Part shown: piece by piece, positions 1 to 26,533 of the stretch
How positions within the stretch are numbered: position 1 is the first letter of the stretch
How the letters are laid out: every line of letters starts with the position of its first letter
NCBI RefSeq assembly: GCF_964204645.1
Contig: NC_134035.1
Coordinates: 1,440,001 to 1,504,000, forward strand
Reading direction: 5' to 3'
Source of the DNA: Tubulanus polymorphus
Lineage: Eukaryota; Nemertea; Palaeonemertea; Tubulaniformes; Tubulanidae
DNA length: 64,000 bases
The notes under the pieces: model-generated
Told to the model about the DNA's origin: nothing
What the model saw: only the letters and a program-made list of their open reading frames with translations
The model's database searches: none
Translations under genes and position numbers: made by a program

Positions 1-365
1 TAATCTAGTGGGCATTGGATGATTTATTGTGACACAATGATCTAGCCAGTGTCGCTATCTATAGGGTCAAGTTTAATCTAGTGGATATTGGATGATCTAT
101 TGTGACACAATGATCTAGCTAGAGTCGCCATCTATAGGGTCAAGTTTAATCTAGTGGATATTGGATGATCTATTGTGACACAATGATCTAGCCAGAGTCG
201 CCATCTATAGGGTCAAGTTTAATCTAGTGGATATTGGATGATCTATTGCGACACAATGATCTAGCCAGTGTCGCTATCTATAGGGTCAAGTTTAATCTAG
301 TGGATATTGGATGATCTATTGCGACACAATGATCTAGCCAGTGTCGCTATCTATAGGGTCAATCC
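1..365. repeat. 73-bp minisatellite, five copies, cut by window edge
   Basis: Five near-identical units start at about 1, 74, 147, 220 and 293, each opening with TAATCTAGTGG and closing with CTATAGGGTCAAG. Units differ by a few substitutions (for example TTGTGACAC or TTGCGACAC; CCAGTG or CTAGAG). The array probably continues before base 1. It lies in the presumed last intron or 3' flank of the STK38 gene. No coding potential was seen. Confidence 0.9.
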
Positions 366-1363
366 TATTCTAGTAGGTACTGGACCATCTAATTGTTACA
401 ATATGTGATAAAGACAAAGTTCGGTTGTATAGGAAAGTTACAAGCAACGACTCGAGCAGTCCGCCTCACTCAAGAGATTGAACAAACCATAATCATGATG
501 ATAATTAACATCCGTTTTTGAATACGTAACAAAATCTACACGTGTTTTAGATCGAATCGGATTTATTCCGACGAACATCGACGAGACCCGGAGAAATACT
601 ACGGAGGAACACGACTCCAGCCGTTGTAAGATTCCGCGGGACGCGGTGAACGATGAAGTCTTCATAACGCCGCCCCTTTTAACGAGGAAGCAGAAAATCC
701 GTCGACAACTAACGTAATAACGATGGCAACAATTCTGACCCTTAGGAAAAACATCATCACAACACACGCGCACGTCTGCTATTAAAACACGGTTAATACG
801 TTATTAGTACACTGATAATAATTGGCCCCGAGATCCACACACAACCACGCATGCACAAATCCCTACGATAAACTACAGATGTGGAAGGAATCGCGAACCG
901 CCAAATATGGGTATCGAATTCATTCATACGACAACGCACGTCCAGATCCAGATTTTCATCCTATCCAAATACACACTCGTCTGTTTTATAACAAATTTCC
1001 CATAAATTTCATCCAAAAAGAAATTCGCCAAAATAAATGTTAACTTACATAGAACACTTAATTTCGCGTAATTACGTTGATCGGGATTATAAGCGGGCGT
1101 CGCGGTAGAATGTAATAACCGGTAGCTAAGCGGATATCATAGTCATGTTTTTAGAAGAAGCTGTCGTCCGTCGATGATGGCACGAAATTTTTTTCGTTTT
1201 TGAAAAAAAAACCAACGTCGTATAGCGCGTAATATACACATGTATATAACCAGGTTTTAGAGAGATATGCACAATGTCGTATCTTATATCAATCAAAATG
1301 TCTACCACACAAATTCTTTCAATCACGCTCGGTATGTTATCAACAGCAGTCTGCAGGCTCGGC

Positions 1364-1394
<31 letters not shown>

Positions 1395-1613
1395 GATTGT
1401 GTGCACGGTTCCTAGCTTTTCGACGATGGTTTTATGCCGCGTTGCGTCAGTCCCTCGAAACTTTTAAATGTATAGTTCATGAATACTAAATCCTTATATT
1501 TGGCATCGGTTTCTCCTTCTTTCGGTTCAGCTGTAAAAAAAGAAGAAAAAAAGTTTTTGTGAATCTGAAAATTTCGACTTTATCGTGAAAAGATTGTCGT
1601 AAGAAGAACTTAC
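366..1613. other. Non-coding stretch downstream of the last recognised STK38 exon
   Basis: No exon was recognised on either strand. I looked on the minus strand for the hydrophobic-motif exon expected to finish STK38 (F-I-N-Y-T-Y-K-R-F type) and did not find it. The stretch holds a CAG/GCA triplet run at about 1369-1395 and short A/T runs. Open frames here are short and show no family similarity that I recognise. It is most simply the last intron of the kinase gene. Confidence 0.5.
1369..1395. repeat. CAG/GCA trinucleotide microsatellite
   Basis: About nine uninterrupted AGC/CAG triplets. The frames give poly-Gln or poly-Ala, but the surrounding open frames (about 66-71 codons) have no other sign of coding. 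I treat it as a simple repeat in an intron or flank. Confidence 0.8.
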
Positions 1614-7949
<6,336 letters not shown>

Positions 7950-7964
7950 CTTGGCCCGGCGAAT
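7950..7964 (-). other. STK38: 5' part of the STK38 start-codon exon, upstream of ATG
   Basis: A splice acceptor (GTTTCAG) lies just upstream, so at least one more 5' exon exists. The 15 bases before the ATG have no stop and are in frame (codons for I-R-R-A-K). An upstream coding exon could therefore extend the protein. See the candidate exon at 10310-10342. Confidence 0.7.
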
Positions 7965-10309
7965 CTGAAACGAAACGACGGATTAACGATACATGAAAAC
8001 CGGAACGACGGTTGGGTGTCAAACCAGGAGAGGGGGGGGCACAAAAACGATACATGAAAACCTGAACAGCGGTTGGGTTTTAAACCGGGGGAGGGGAGAC
8101 ACTAATATAAATCAATTCAGGATCCAGTTCTACAGTCATGAGGTTGAATTAAATTAGTTTATTTTCATAGTTAACTCTGAGTCAAATCTTAACTCACAAC
8201 TGTGGAACTGGGTCCAGATCTCTAAAATATTTAGATAGGTTTCAATCCGTAGCTTAGAGACTGAAACCTTTCAGATACTTTTCACCGTATTGAAGTGTGA
8301 ACTCTGGATGGTCAATAATAAACCAGGAACAATAAACTGCATCAGTTCAAGTGCGTCTAAAATATTTAGTTTTCATTCTGCAGCATGAAACCTGCACCCC
8401 TTCAGACCCCTCACAATTATATTAAGTGCAAAGTGTGGTCGATCAGTTTTTGAAAGTGCTCTGATAAAATGCCTAATGTCTGGTGTTTGTAGTTCATTTT
8501 CAATTAAAAATGTCTCAGGTGAAGTTCAGAACACATGCGACTATCAGTTGTTTTCGATAGTGAGCTGACAACAAAATATCTAATGTTCGTTCGTTTTCAA
8601 TCAAAAATGTCTGAAATGAAGTACAGAGTCCACGCTGCAGATCAACACACTTTAAGAATAGCAAATCATTTAATGAAAGAAACTGTGATACCAATAATAA
8701 TAACAGAGACCGATCAATAAACGGCACGTGATATAGAAGTATTTAAACGATTATTGATTATCAAACCGTGAACGCCGGGGTTAGGTTACTTAGTAACCGC
8801 AGCGGAGAACGTACCGCGCGCGACAAAGACACGACCATTGATTGATGACATGAAGTTCGGATGACGAGACGTCAATGAGCGAATATATACAAAAACACCG
8901 ACCACTCTGAGAGTCACAACTACAGTAGGCCTATATAGACATTCAGTTGCAACATTAGCTTAAAATTCAGAGAAAACCCACAATACAGACAAATCTAAAC
9001 ATCGTTTTTTCCTTTAGTTTCGGGTGCAATCCTTTCACATTTTCAGCATTCATTTGAAAATGAGTTATAGCTTTATATTACTATCATTTTCAAATGTCTA
9101 CAAGTAGTCTCTGAAGAATTCCAGAATTGGTAGGACCAATCGAAACCTACCATTATACGGTAATGGTTAAATTCTAAGCCCCACTAGTTTTCAGAATTAG
9201 TGACCATTATGAAACGCAATTCAGCTGCACTCTCAGAACTGAGGTCCTAGACGCTCAAATCCTACAGCTTAATATGAAATATTACCTGCGACTTCGCGTG
9301 GAGATATTGTCCGAACAGGAACAAATCAGACGTCAAATTTTATCAACGCACAATAACGAGGTCATTATTGACAGCGGCGTATCTATATATAACAATAATT
9401 CAAACCTCTCGACTAAACTTAACATATCAACGCAAAAAACACCATCGACGACGATTTACGTAGATTAGAAATGAATTAATAAACAACTCGCTGAAACCAC
9501 TGAACACACATAGAATCAATCAAAAATAACAACGTAGTAAACATGATTAATTTGCCGGGAGAAAAAAAAAATGATTACAGCACCATCAATCACAACAATC
9601 TATTAATGAATAGTGACTATTTTTAAACCAAACCACTACAACACCGTAGACGAGCAAAATAATATCGAGGGGAATTGACTGACTGAATCCAAACCTACGT
9701 AGAACTAAAAGGTGACTATGAAAACCGAGTTAATACAGGTAACAACAGTGTTTTCAATAAGTGCCAGGTCCCAGGTTCCAGACACGTCAGTCGTTTGTAA
9801 AGGACCCGCCTGGTTTTTTCATTCAAACCTGCTTTCGTTTCAGGGAGTGTGAAATATTGCGGGACCCTCCTGTTTTTCAAAGGGACCTGGCTTGTTAATT
9901 CCTTATTGAAAACACCGAACAATCGGCAGTCTGATATTAGAATTTAAAATGTATCACGCGAAGTTCTGAACACATTCGAAAAGTGGATGATTATAAGTTC
10001 TAAGATCGGGTGATTGATTATTGAATGCCTGAGGGGGGGGGCGCCAGACTGCGGATCGTTACTTGTTTACAGGAGGACGGACAAAATGGAACTCATTAAC
10101 CGCTTCCTACAACCAATTTGAATATTGCCCTCTTCACCGGAGTGTGATCATCAGTGGAGGATTGATCTAGAGTATATATATATATATATAATCGCTGTGA
10201 CGATAACACAGACATAGAGGAAGCTAGTAGGGTCAGAGGAGCAGACGGGTATAAGGTATTCAGGTAGGCAGGAGAGAGAGAGAGAGACTAGAGAGTTGAT
10301 ACATCTCAC
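7965..10309. other. STK38 5' intron with scattered repeats
   Basis: No exon was recognised. The stretch contains a family B inverted-repeat copy (about 8105-8222), a family C element (9748-9910), and two diverged copies of an approximately 130-bp segment (about 8330-8500 and 8510-8560) sharing a TGTCTGGTG/TTCAATAAAAATGTCT-like stretch. Open frames up to about 70 codons look like chance. Confidence 0.4.
9748..9910. mobile_element. Inverted-repeat element family C (MITE), copy 1
   Basis: CAGTGTTTTCAATAAG on the left and CTTATTGAAAACACCG on the right, with AACAA immediately outside both ends as a possible target-site duplication. It is the same element as at 37194-37345. The 68-codon frame across it is not a gene. 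Confidence 0.85.
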
Positions 10310-10342
10310 CTTCAGCGGTGGTCGACTTAGACGTAAACCCAT
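10310..10342 (-). CDS. STK38: Candidate alternative first coding exon of STK38 (MGLRLSRPPLK)
   Basis: On the minus strand, an ATG at 10342 opens eleven codons (M-G-L-R-L-S-R-P-P-L-K) that end exactly at a good donor (AAG then GTGAGA). Joined to the acceptor at 7964 it continues I-R-R-A-K-M-A-T-V with no frame break, adding 16 residues to the N-terminus of the kinase. Gly at 2 and Ser at 6 fit the N-myristoylation consensus, with Arg at 4 and 7. The exon's 5' boundary is unknown and a TATA-like run lies about 20 bases upstream. Seen: ORF, donor and phase. Inferred: that it is transcribed and spliced. A non-coding exon at 12512 is an alternative partner. Confidence 0.4.
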
Positions 10343-10489
10343 TCACAACATCATGCTACCATTTTCTATATATAACAAATCTTCACAATATATACAACTA
10401 TATAAAATACTGATCATTCCATACGGTCGAATTCCTTTATAACGCTACAATCTGAGCCGTCTCAAATCAAACACCGGGTCTACATTGCG

Positions 10490-10735
10490 CAGTGGAAATG
10501 GTTTTAAATCCTTAGATCGGTCATTCATGTTAGATTGGCTCTATAAAACAATGATGGTATGAGACTGGTCTTTAATCTAAGCCCTGCAGGGGCTGGTTCC
10601 ATTATAGTCAGGGCTAAGACTTAAGACCAGTCTAAGACCAACTTGGTTCTATAGCCAATCTAACAACTTAAAACCAGTCTTAAGATTTAGGACGAATTTT
10701 GATATTAAGTCTTGACAATGGAACCGGCCTGCGGG
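10490..10735. repeat. Family A inverted repeat (TAAGACCAGTCTTAAG type)
   Basis: It contains repeated CTTAAGACCAGTCTTAAG-like words and ends ATGGAACCGG. Related copies occur at about 5940-6052, 16555-16812, 18345-18535, 20815-20895 and 60425-60556. The recurrent words are GGTCTTAAGT, TTGTTAGATTGGC and TATGGAACC. It is a short non-autonomous family confined here to introns and intergenic DNA. Confidence 0.7.
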
Positions 10736-12511
10736 GTTTGTGCAGAATAGGGAATTCAAATTCCCTGACTTTAACAAGAAAAGAGTCTGAATTCCCTGAT
10801 TTTCCCTGCAGGAAAATGACTTAACCGAGAATCGACTTAACCGCGAATTCCCTGACTTTCCTGACCTTCACAAACCGTGTACGTCCAAGTGACAACTTTC
10901 AAACACTCTTGACTCTTCTAAAAAAACGTGGTGTCAAGCTATGATTAATATTACAATAATGAAACTGATAATAATAATTTGTAAATTTGTAAAGCGCCAT
11001 TTAAAAAAGTTTCACCAGCTCTTAAAATGGATGTTAGTTAAAACAGCATCAAAAGTCCATAGACTTTACAGAAAAGTGGATGTCCTAGATGTCTCAATTA
11101 AATCCTAAAATTTTGAATAGCAATTGAGTACAATTGAATACAATTGAGCCAGTGATACCGCGTAACTTTCATTCTTGTTCAAACAACTGATTACGTTTCA
11201 CATTTCGTTTCAGTTTGTGATCGCGTTATAAAGGCCTTTGACGAAACGAAACGCTGTGATTAAAAAAAAAAAGTAAAAGCAAATTCATGCAGGCATGATG
11301 AATAAGCACTTCTTCGGCGTTCTATCCGTCACTGTAATCCTCCTCGGAGAAATTCTATAACACCAAATACCAGTGCTAGTATTCGTTATTCTTTCTGGCA
11401 ACTTAACTCTTACTCATATAAACTATATCAAAATGTAATACAGTTCGGGCTCAAATTCTTGACTGAAACGCAACCGACACTGAGTGCAACAATCAACTGA
11501 CATAAATACACCCGTTCGGAACTGAAACTGAATGTCAATGTGAAATATCGCGGGTATATTAGTAATATCGCAGGTATTTTAACCCTTGACATTATTGGTA
11601 CACATTTACCACGGTTAAGTCTATGTTCTAATTTAAGGAAGTGGATACTATGCCGACACAGCAGCATTATTCTAGTAAACAAAATCATAAAAGATAAATG
11701 AAACTGCATGTCAATGTGAAATATCGTGGGTCCCTATATTTGCCCTATGTTAACATTTGACATTATTGGTATACAGAAACCGCAGTAAAATGTTTTAATT
11801 TAAGGAAGTGATTATTATGCCAAGGCAGCATTATTCTAGCAAACGAAATCATGCTAACAAAAAAAATCAGCATTATCATTATAAAGTTAGGGTAGATAGA
11901 GGGTAGGTTTAGTGCAACAGTCCTCCTCAGCAGTTCGGAAGACGCTACACGCTGGCAGAAAAAATACTGGATAACCGCTCTTTATTATAATTACATAAAT
12001 TAGCGTTAAATGTGGAGTTACGTAAAAGTGCAGATCTTGGCGTAAATGGTTCAATCAATTACATTAAATATCATTGTTTCAGATTCAAAATGTCATCAGC
12101 AATTCAGTACATTGCCATTGGTTAATTTTAAATCTTCACTAGAAAGATTTTAGCCTGGATTCTGTCATTCAGTAGATTATCACAAGAGGTGCAGATCTGC
12201 ACTTTTACCTGGAGTTATCTTCATAAAGTTGTAACGTTAACGAGGTATAATACCGACTCGGCTAAATATCCACTACCTTCTACTATACTAGTAGGCCTAT
12301 ACCCGCACACAGACTGACATGGCCGGGCAAGCTGGTGAAACCGGGCTAACTTAACTAACCATTCTTGAATTTTCACCATGTGGAGGGACAACCGGTCCGA
12401 ATTATTATTTCTTTTAAGGGGTAGCTAGCAATGAAAACGTAAAACCTGAAAAAAAATTGACTGGTTGTTGTTTCCAAATCCTCCTTGGCTTTTTTGCCTT
12501 GACCGACTCAC

Positions 12512-12600
12512 CTTCGCCTTTTCAATCGAATTATTTCTCGTTTTCCGACCAAACGACACAATGTCACCAGTCAGACGATCTGATCAACTGGAATCCCGAG
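12512..12600 (-). other. Possible non-coding 5' exon of STK38 on the minus strand
   Basis: A strong donor (GCGAAG then GTGAGT) on the minus strand at 12512 is preceded by a moderately CpG-rich stretch with no ATG in the last 50 bases. It could be the untranslated first exon that splices to 7964. The upstream boundary is a guess. Evidence is one splice motif plus position. Confidence 0.25.
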
Positions 12601-13197
12601 CCACCTATCTAAATATCAGCGATCAGCAGCAGAAACAGCCGAAAATATCGCCGAATATCAGAAAAAAAATCTCGAAATTTCAGCAGAATCTGACAGACCT
12701 AACAACACAATCGAGAAATATCATGTAAATCCGCGGCGACTAATAGTTCCTTTATCTAATTTGAGATTTTGAATTTGAACAGAAGCAAAACTGTTTATAA
12801 ATTGAGAAACCCATTAATAGGCATTAAACCTGATAAAATCATCTTAAAAAATATATATTTATAAATGTTGGGAAAATATATTATGTATTCGCGGATGAAT
12901 TATATTTCGGTGCGTGGAGGTCATTTAAGGTTCGAGTCCGATGAGTTTCATAAAAAAGAAAATATTACCCGAGTGTTTCCTTTTCATTATTCACGTAGAA
13001 TTTCTCAACTAAAATCATTGAATTGAACTAAATTTACCTAAATTCATGATGGTCATTTAATTGAAATTACGACAGGGCGGTTACACCATAGAATGGTTAC
13101 ACATCCGTCTTCGAGTCTCAAGGACGCGTGGACCGGGAAATAAACAAACAAGAAAAATAGGAAATAAATAAATCTTTCTTATTTTGACTTTTAAACG

Positions 13198-18878
<5,681 letters not shown>

Positions 18879-18989
18879 CGACGGAGAGTTCACTAAGTAG
18901 ATATAGTTTGCAACCTCGATATAACGAACTTTGAAAATTAGTCAATTTAAAATGAAAAATGAAATAGGAATGTTATTGTTTTATCGAAA

Positions 18990-18995
18990 AATAAA
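18990..18995 (+). terminator. AATAAA polyadenylation signal of ABCB8
   Basis: The canonical hexamer lies about 110 bases after the ABCB8 stop codon at 18876-18878. It is the first such motif on the plus strand after the stop. Confidence 0.65.
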
Positions 18996-19712
18996 AACTT
19001 TTACTATGTATTTATTACCTGTAATGTTGTTATGTTATCAGTACCCTGTAACCTGTGGAATATGCGAGGGGTTCGTTTTTAACTCAGTCTTGTGTCCACC
19101 CCCACAAAAATTGCCACTTGCTATGGGCCTGGTTATTAGAAACACATACTGATTAAGTGAAATCAAATCAATCATGACCCGTCACTTGCAGGCTTACAGT
19201 TAGACCTCATTTAAACTTCCAGTGAAACTTTGTTACAACAAACTTCAGGGTACAAGAAAATCTTTTCGTTGATACATGTAGTTTGTTGTATCCAGCATGA
19301 AATTGTCTTGTTTGGGACGAAATTCTCTTACTGTGGAATAGTGTGTTATTGTCTATTTCAACTTTGCTTCTGAGGACGGCGGTTGACCTAGCTCAGTCAG
19401 TTTTAGTAGTACATACCCGATAGGTATTTAAAGGACCAGAACGGGTCGACTTGACTGAACTCGGCCACCCACCGTCCTCTCGAGCATAGTTGAAATAGAC
19501 ATTAACACTAATATTATAAGTTCATGACAAGGTTCCACTGTATAAGAAAATGAAGAGTGTACTGGTTGACGGTTCAAATCACAGATTAATGAATGAATCC
19601 TCGAGTCTCATGGTCTTTCTCACCCCTCCAGACGGAAACAGAGAGGTTTATGTTTAGCTCAGCCTAATAATTATGGACAAGAAACGTATTTTAAGGAAAA
19701 TTTACAATATTT
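18996..19712. other. Intergenic region between ABCB8 and KRR1 3' ends
   Basis: The two genes are convergent here. Apart from the inverted-repeat element at 19346-19500, no gene or RNA was recognised. Confidence 0.5.
19346..19500. mobile_element. Short inverted-repeat element (MITE-like), about 155 bp
   Basis: The ends are inverted copies: GTCTATTTCAACT...GAGGACGG on the left and CCGTCCTC...AGTTGAAATAGAC on the right, with a few mismatches. The interior includes a TAGCTCAGTCAG stretch resembling a tRNA A box, but no full cloverleaf was found. It is non-autonomous with no ORF. Confidence 0.65.
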
Positions 19713-19718
19713 TTTATT
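19713..19718 (-). terminator. AATAAA polyadenylation signal of KRR1
   Basis: TTTATT on the plus strand, i.e. AATAAA on the minus strand, about 90 bases past the KRR1 stop codon. Confidence 0.6.
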
Positions 19719-19805
19719 TACAACGTATCCTATATACAATACTAGTAAATGACGTACATTTTTTTCAATTTTCGATCGAGGTTTCATCAACCGCCGAAAA
19801 ATTCA

Positions 19806-24410
<4,605 letters not shown>

Positions 24411-26533
24411 ATTTCTCTGTTTTCTTAATAACGAGTAATTAATCGCAATTTTTAGTTGAAAGGCATGTTTTGTATGATGATGGCTCCACGATTGATTAAG
24501 GTCTGTCTGCAGAGTTTGCAGAACCTGTTATGTCAGGGCCCAATACCTAACATGACAGGTGGGACCTCAGGCGACAGGTTGATTCGCTAAAATGAAAATC
24601 GTCATGACTGAACCGATGATATGCGATTAGAAGACATGAGAGGCGCGGATTTAGAACACATGATAGCCGATGAACACAAAGAACATATCGTAGCGCTTTC
24701 TGAATATATTATTCAAAAACAGGCAATTTGCTTTTGGCATCTTCATCATTCATGTGTTCTTCAAACTTTTGAAACTTTTCCCGTTAAATTACAGACTCCC
24801 CTCTCCATCTCCTCTCCCCTATATTGAATTCATCAATTCATCTAGTTAAAAGTTTTCCAGGAAACTGCATCTGATTCAACTGCCAGGGTTTGTAAATGAT
24901 TCACTGACCGGCCGTGAAAAGCAGTGAATTTAATAGAAGGGCAGTGAAATGGGGGTGTATTTAAACTATGCACTACTAAAACTAAGACGCACTTAGAGGT
25001 GTAAGAACTATGCATGACTAAAACGAAGTCCGATGAGCTATTGCACAAATTAGAAATCATCACTAGGGGTGCTATATGTGTATTCAACCATCTCTGCTAA
25101 TTAGTGTAGGCAATACCAGATAAACAAATGCATGTGAAACGTAAATTGGTCGGTTTTCTCTAGTGCATATAGTCTTTTTATTTACATGGATATAGTTAAT
25201 TTTAAGTTACTATAAAACAATAATTTTGAAGCCAGACCTCACACCACACGGCAGCTCGTGCCATTTTGCAGAGCTTCTCGAGACCTATGGTGACAGGTCT
25301 GCATTATTAAACTGATGAAATGAAGGAAAACTTTAATTTTTTGCAGAATTTCTTGTGACCTGTGGTGACAGGTCTGCATTAAAACTGATATAAATAGAAA
25401 AAAAAACTTTGTGCTTTAAATTTTGCTTTAAATTGATGAGTTGATCTAAAATAAGTCTCTATATTGCATTCGGCTCATTTACATATACATCATAAAAACA
25501 ATGAACATAAATAGTGAGACTTCAGGACAGTGAGGAGTAGTCTGAATACCAGTCTAGATATTTCTAGATATGTCTAGATATTTCGCCGTTTTGTCAATTG
25601 TTGTGAGTTTGGGTTTTTTCGGGACCTGACATGACAGGTAAGACCGAATGGTTTATTCAGACTGCACACAGTTTCGCTACTGCTGGGTGTTTCCGAAATA
25701 ATCCCAAAAAAAAACAGATCCCAGAAAAAAAAGGTGGGTGAAAAATAACCAGTTTTACAGTTGAAAAATATATCCAGAATACACAAAAAAAATCCTTAAA
25801 CAATTATTTATTACGCAGAACTTTGATAAGTTTATTTAGAATTTGATTAAGTTAACAATAACAATTATGACATCACATTCAGTGTGGCCTCAGTTAGGCT
25901 GTAAATACATTCATGGAATACATCATTATACATGTAGAAATATATAAAATTGAACTACAAATTTAGAAATACACTCGAGCTTAATTTATGTATATGGAAA
26001 AATTCCAACTATGTATACCGGTGATTATTTATCAAGATATTAGATTACAAGACCCTATTGCGTCTTCAGTTTCAATTCAGTGAATGAATAAAAATTCATC
26101 AAATTGTTTACCTTTTTTAGTTTTCTAATTGCACTAAGCCCTATAAAAATTTATCAAATTGTACTTTGCCCTATCGTGGCTATTCGGTGTATAGTGAGTA
26201 CAGCGATTAACAATATTCATAAAAGTAAAGAATGAATAATACATGAAAAGATCCGGATCTGGTTTAGCTCAGTGACAGACTGACCCAGCAGTCCTCCACT
26301 TCTGACACGCTTTTCTGGTCCTAATTAATAGCGATGGCTCAGGGGACATTATTTGCTAGCTATATTGCCAAAAATATGGTCCAAGAAATCAAAGTATATC
26401 GACGCAATCATTCGTCCCGCGATCTCGTAAGAAACACGGGTGCAACGATACAAAAGTGTAAAATGTGACGGCAAAGTTGAACATCAAATGGAGATACAAA
26501 CACCAGATGAATTGTCACGGTTCGTCTGCACGT
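24411..26533. other. Intergenic region upstream of KRR1 and downstream of the first P450
   Basis: It contains the KRR1 promoter side. A short plus-strand ORF at 24621-24827 begins with an acidic, coding-like stretch and is discussed as a finding. GGTGACAGGTCTGCATT occurs twice (about 25289 and 25364). The 3' UTR of the P450 gene probably occupies the last few hundred bases. Nothing else was recognised. Confidence 0.4.

Noticed and set aside
1267-1489. Poly-Gln / poly-Ala ORFs around the CAG run
   Set aside because: Overlapping frames of one microsatellite with no supporting flanking exons.
9716-9922. 68-codon minus-strand ORF
   Set aside because: It coincides with a family C inverted-repeat element that also occurs at 37194-37345.
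19380-19410. TAGCTCAGTCAG, a tRNA A-box-like word
   Set aside because: It sits inside an inverted-repeat element and no acceptor stem or B box was found.
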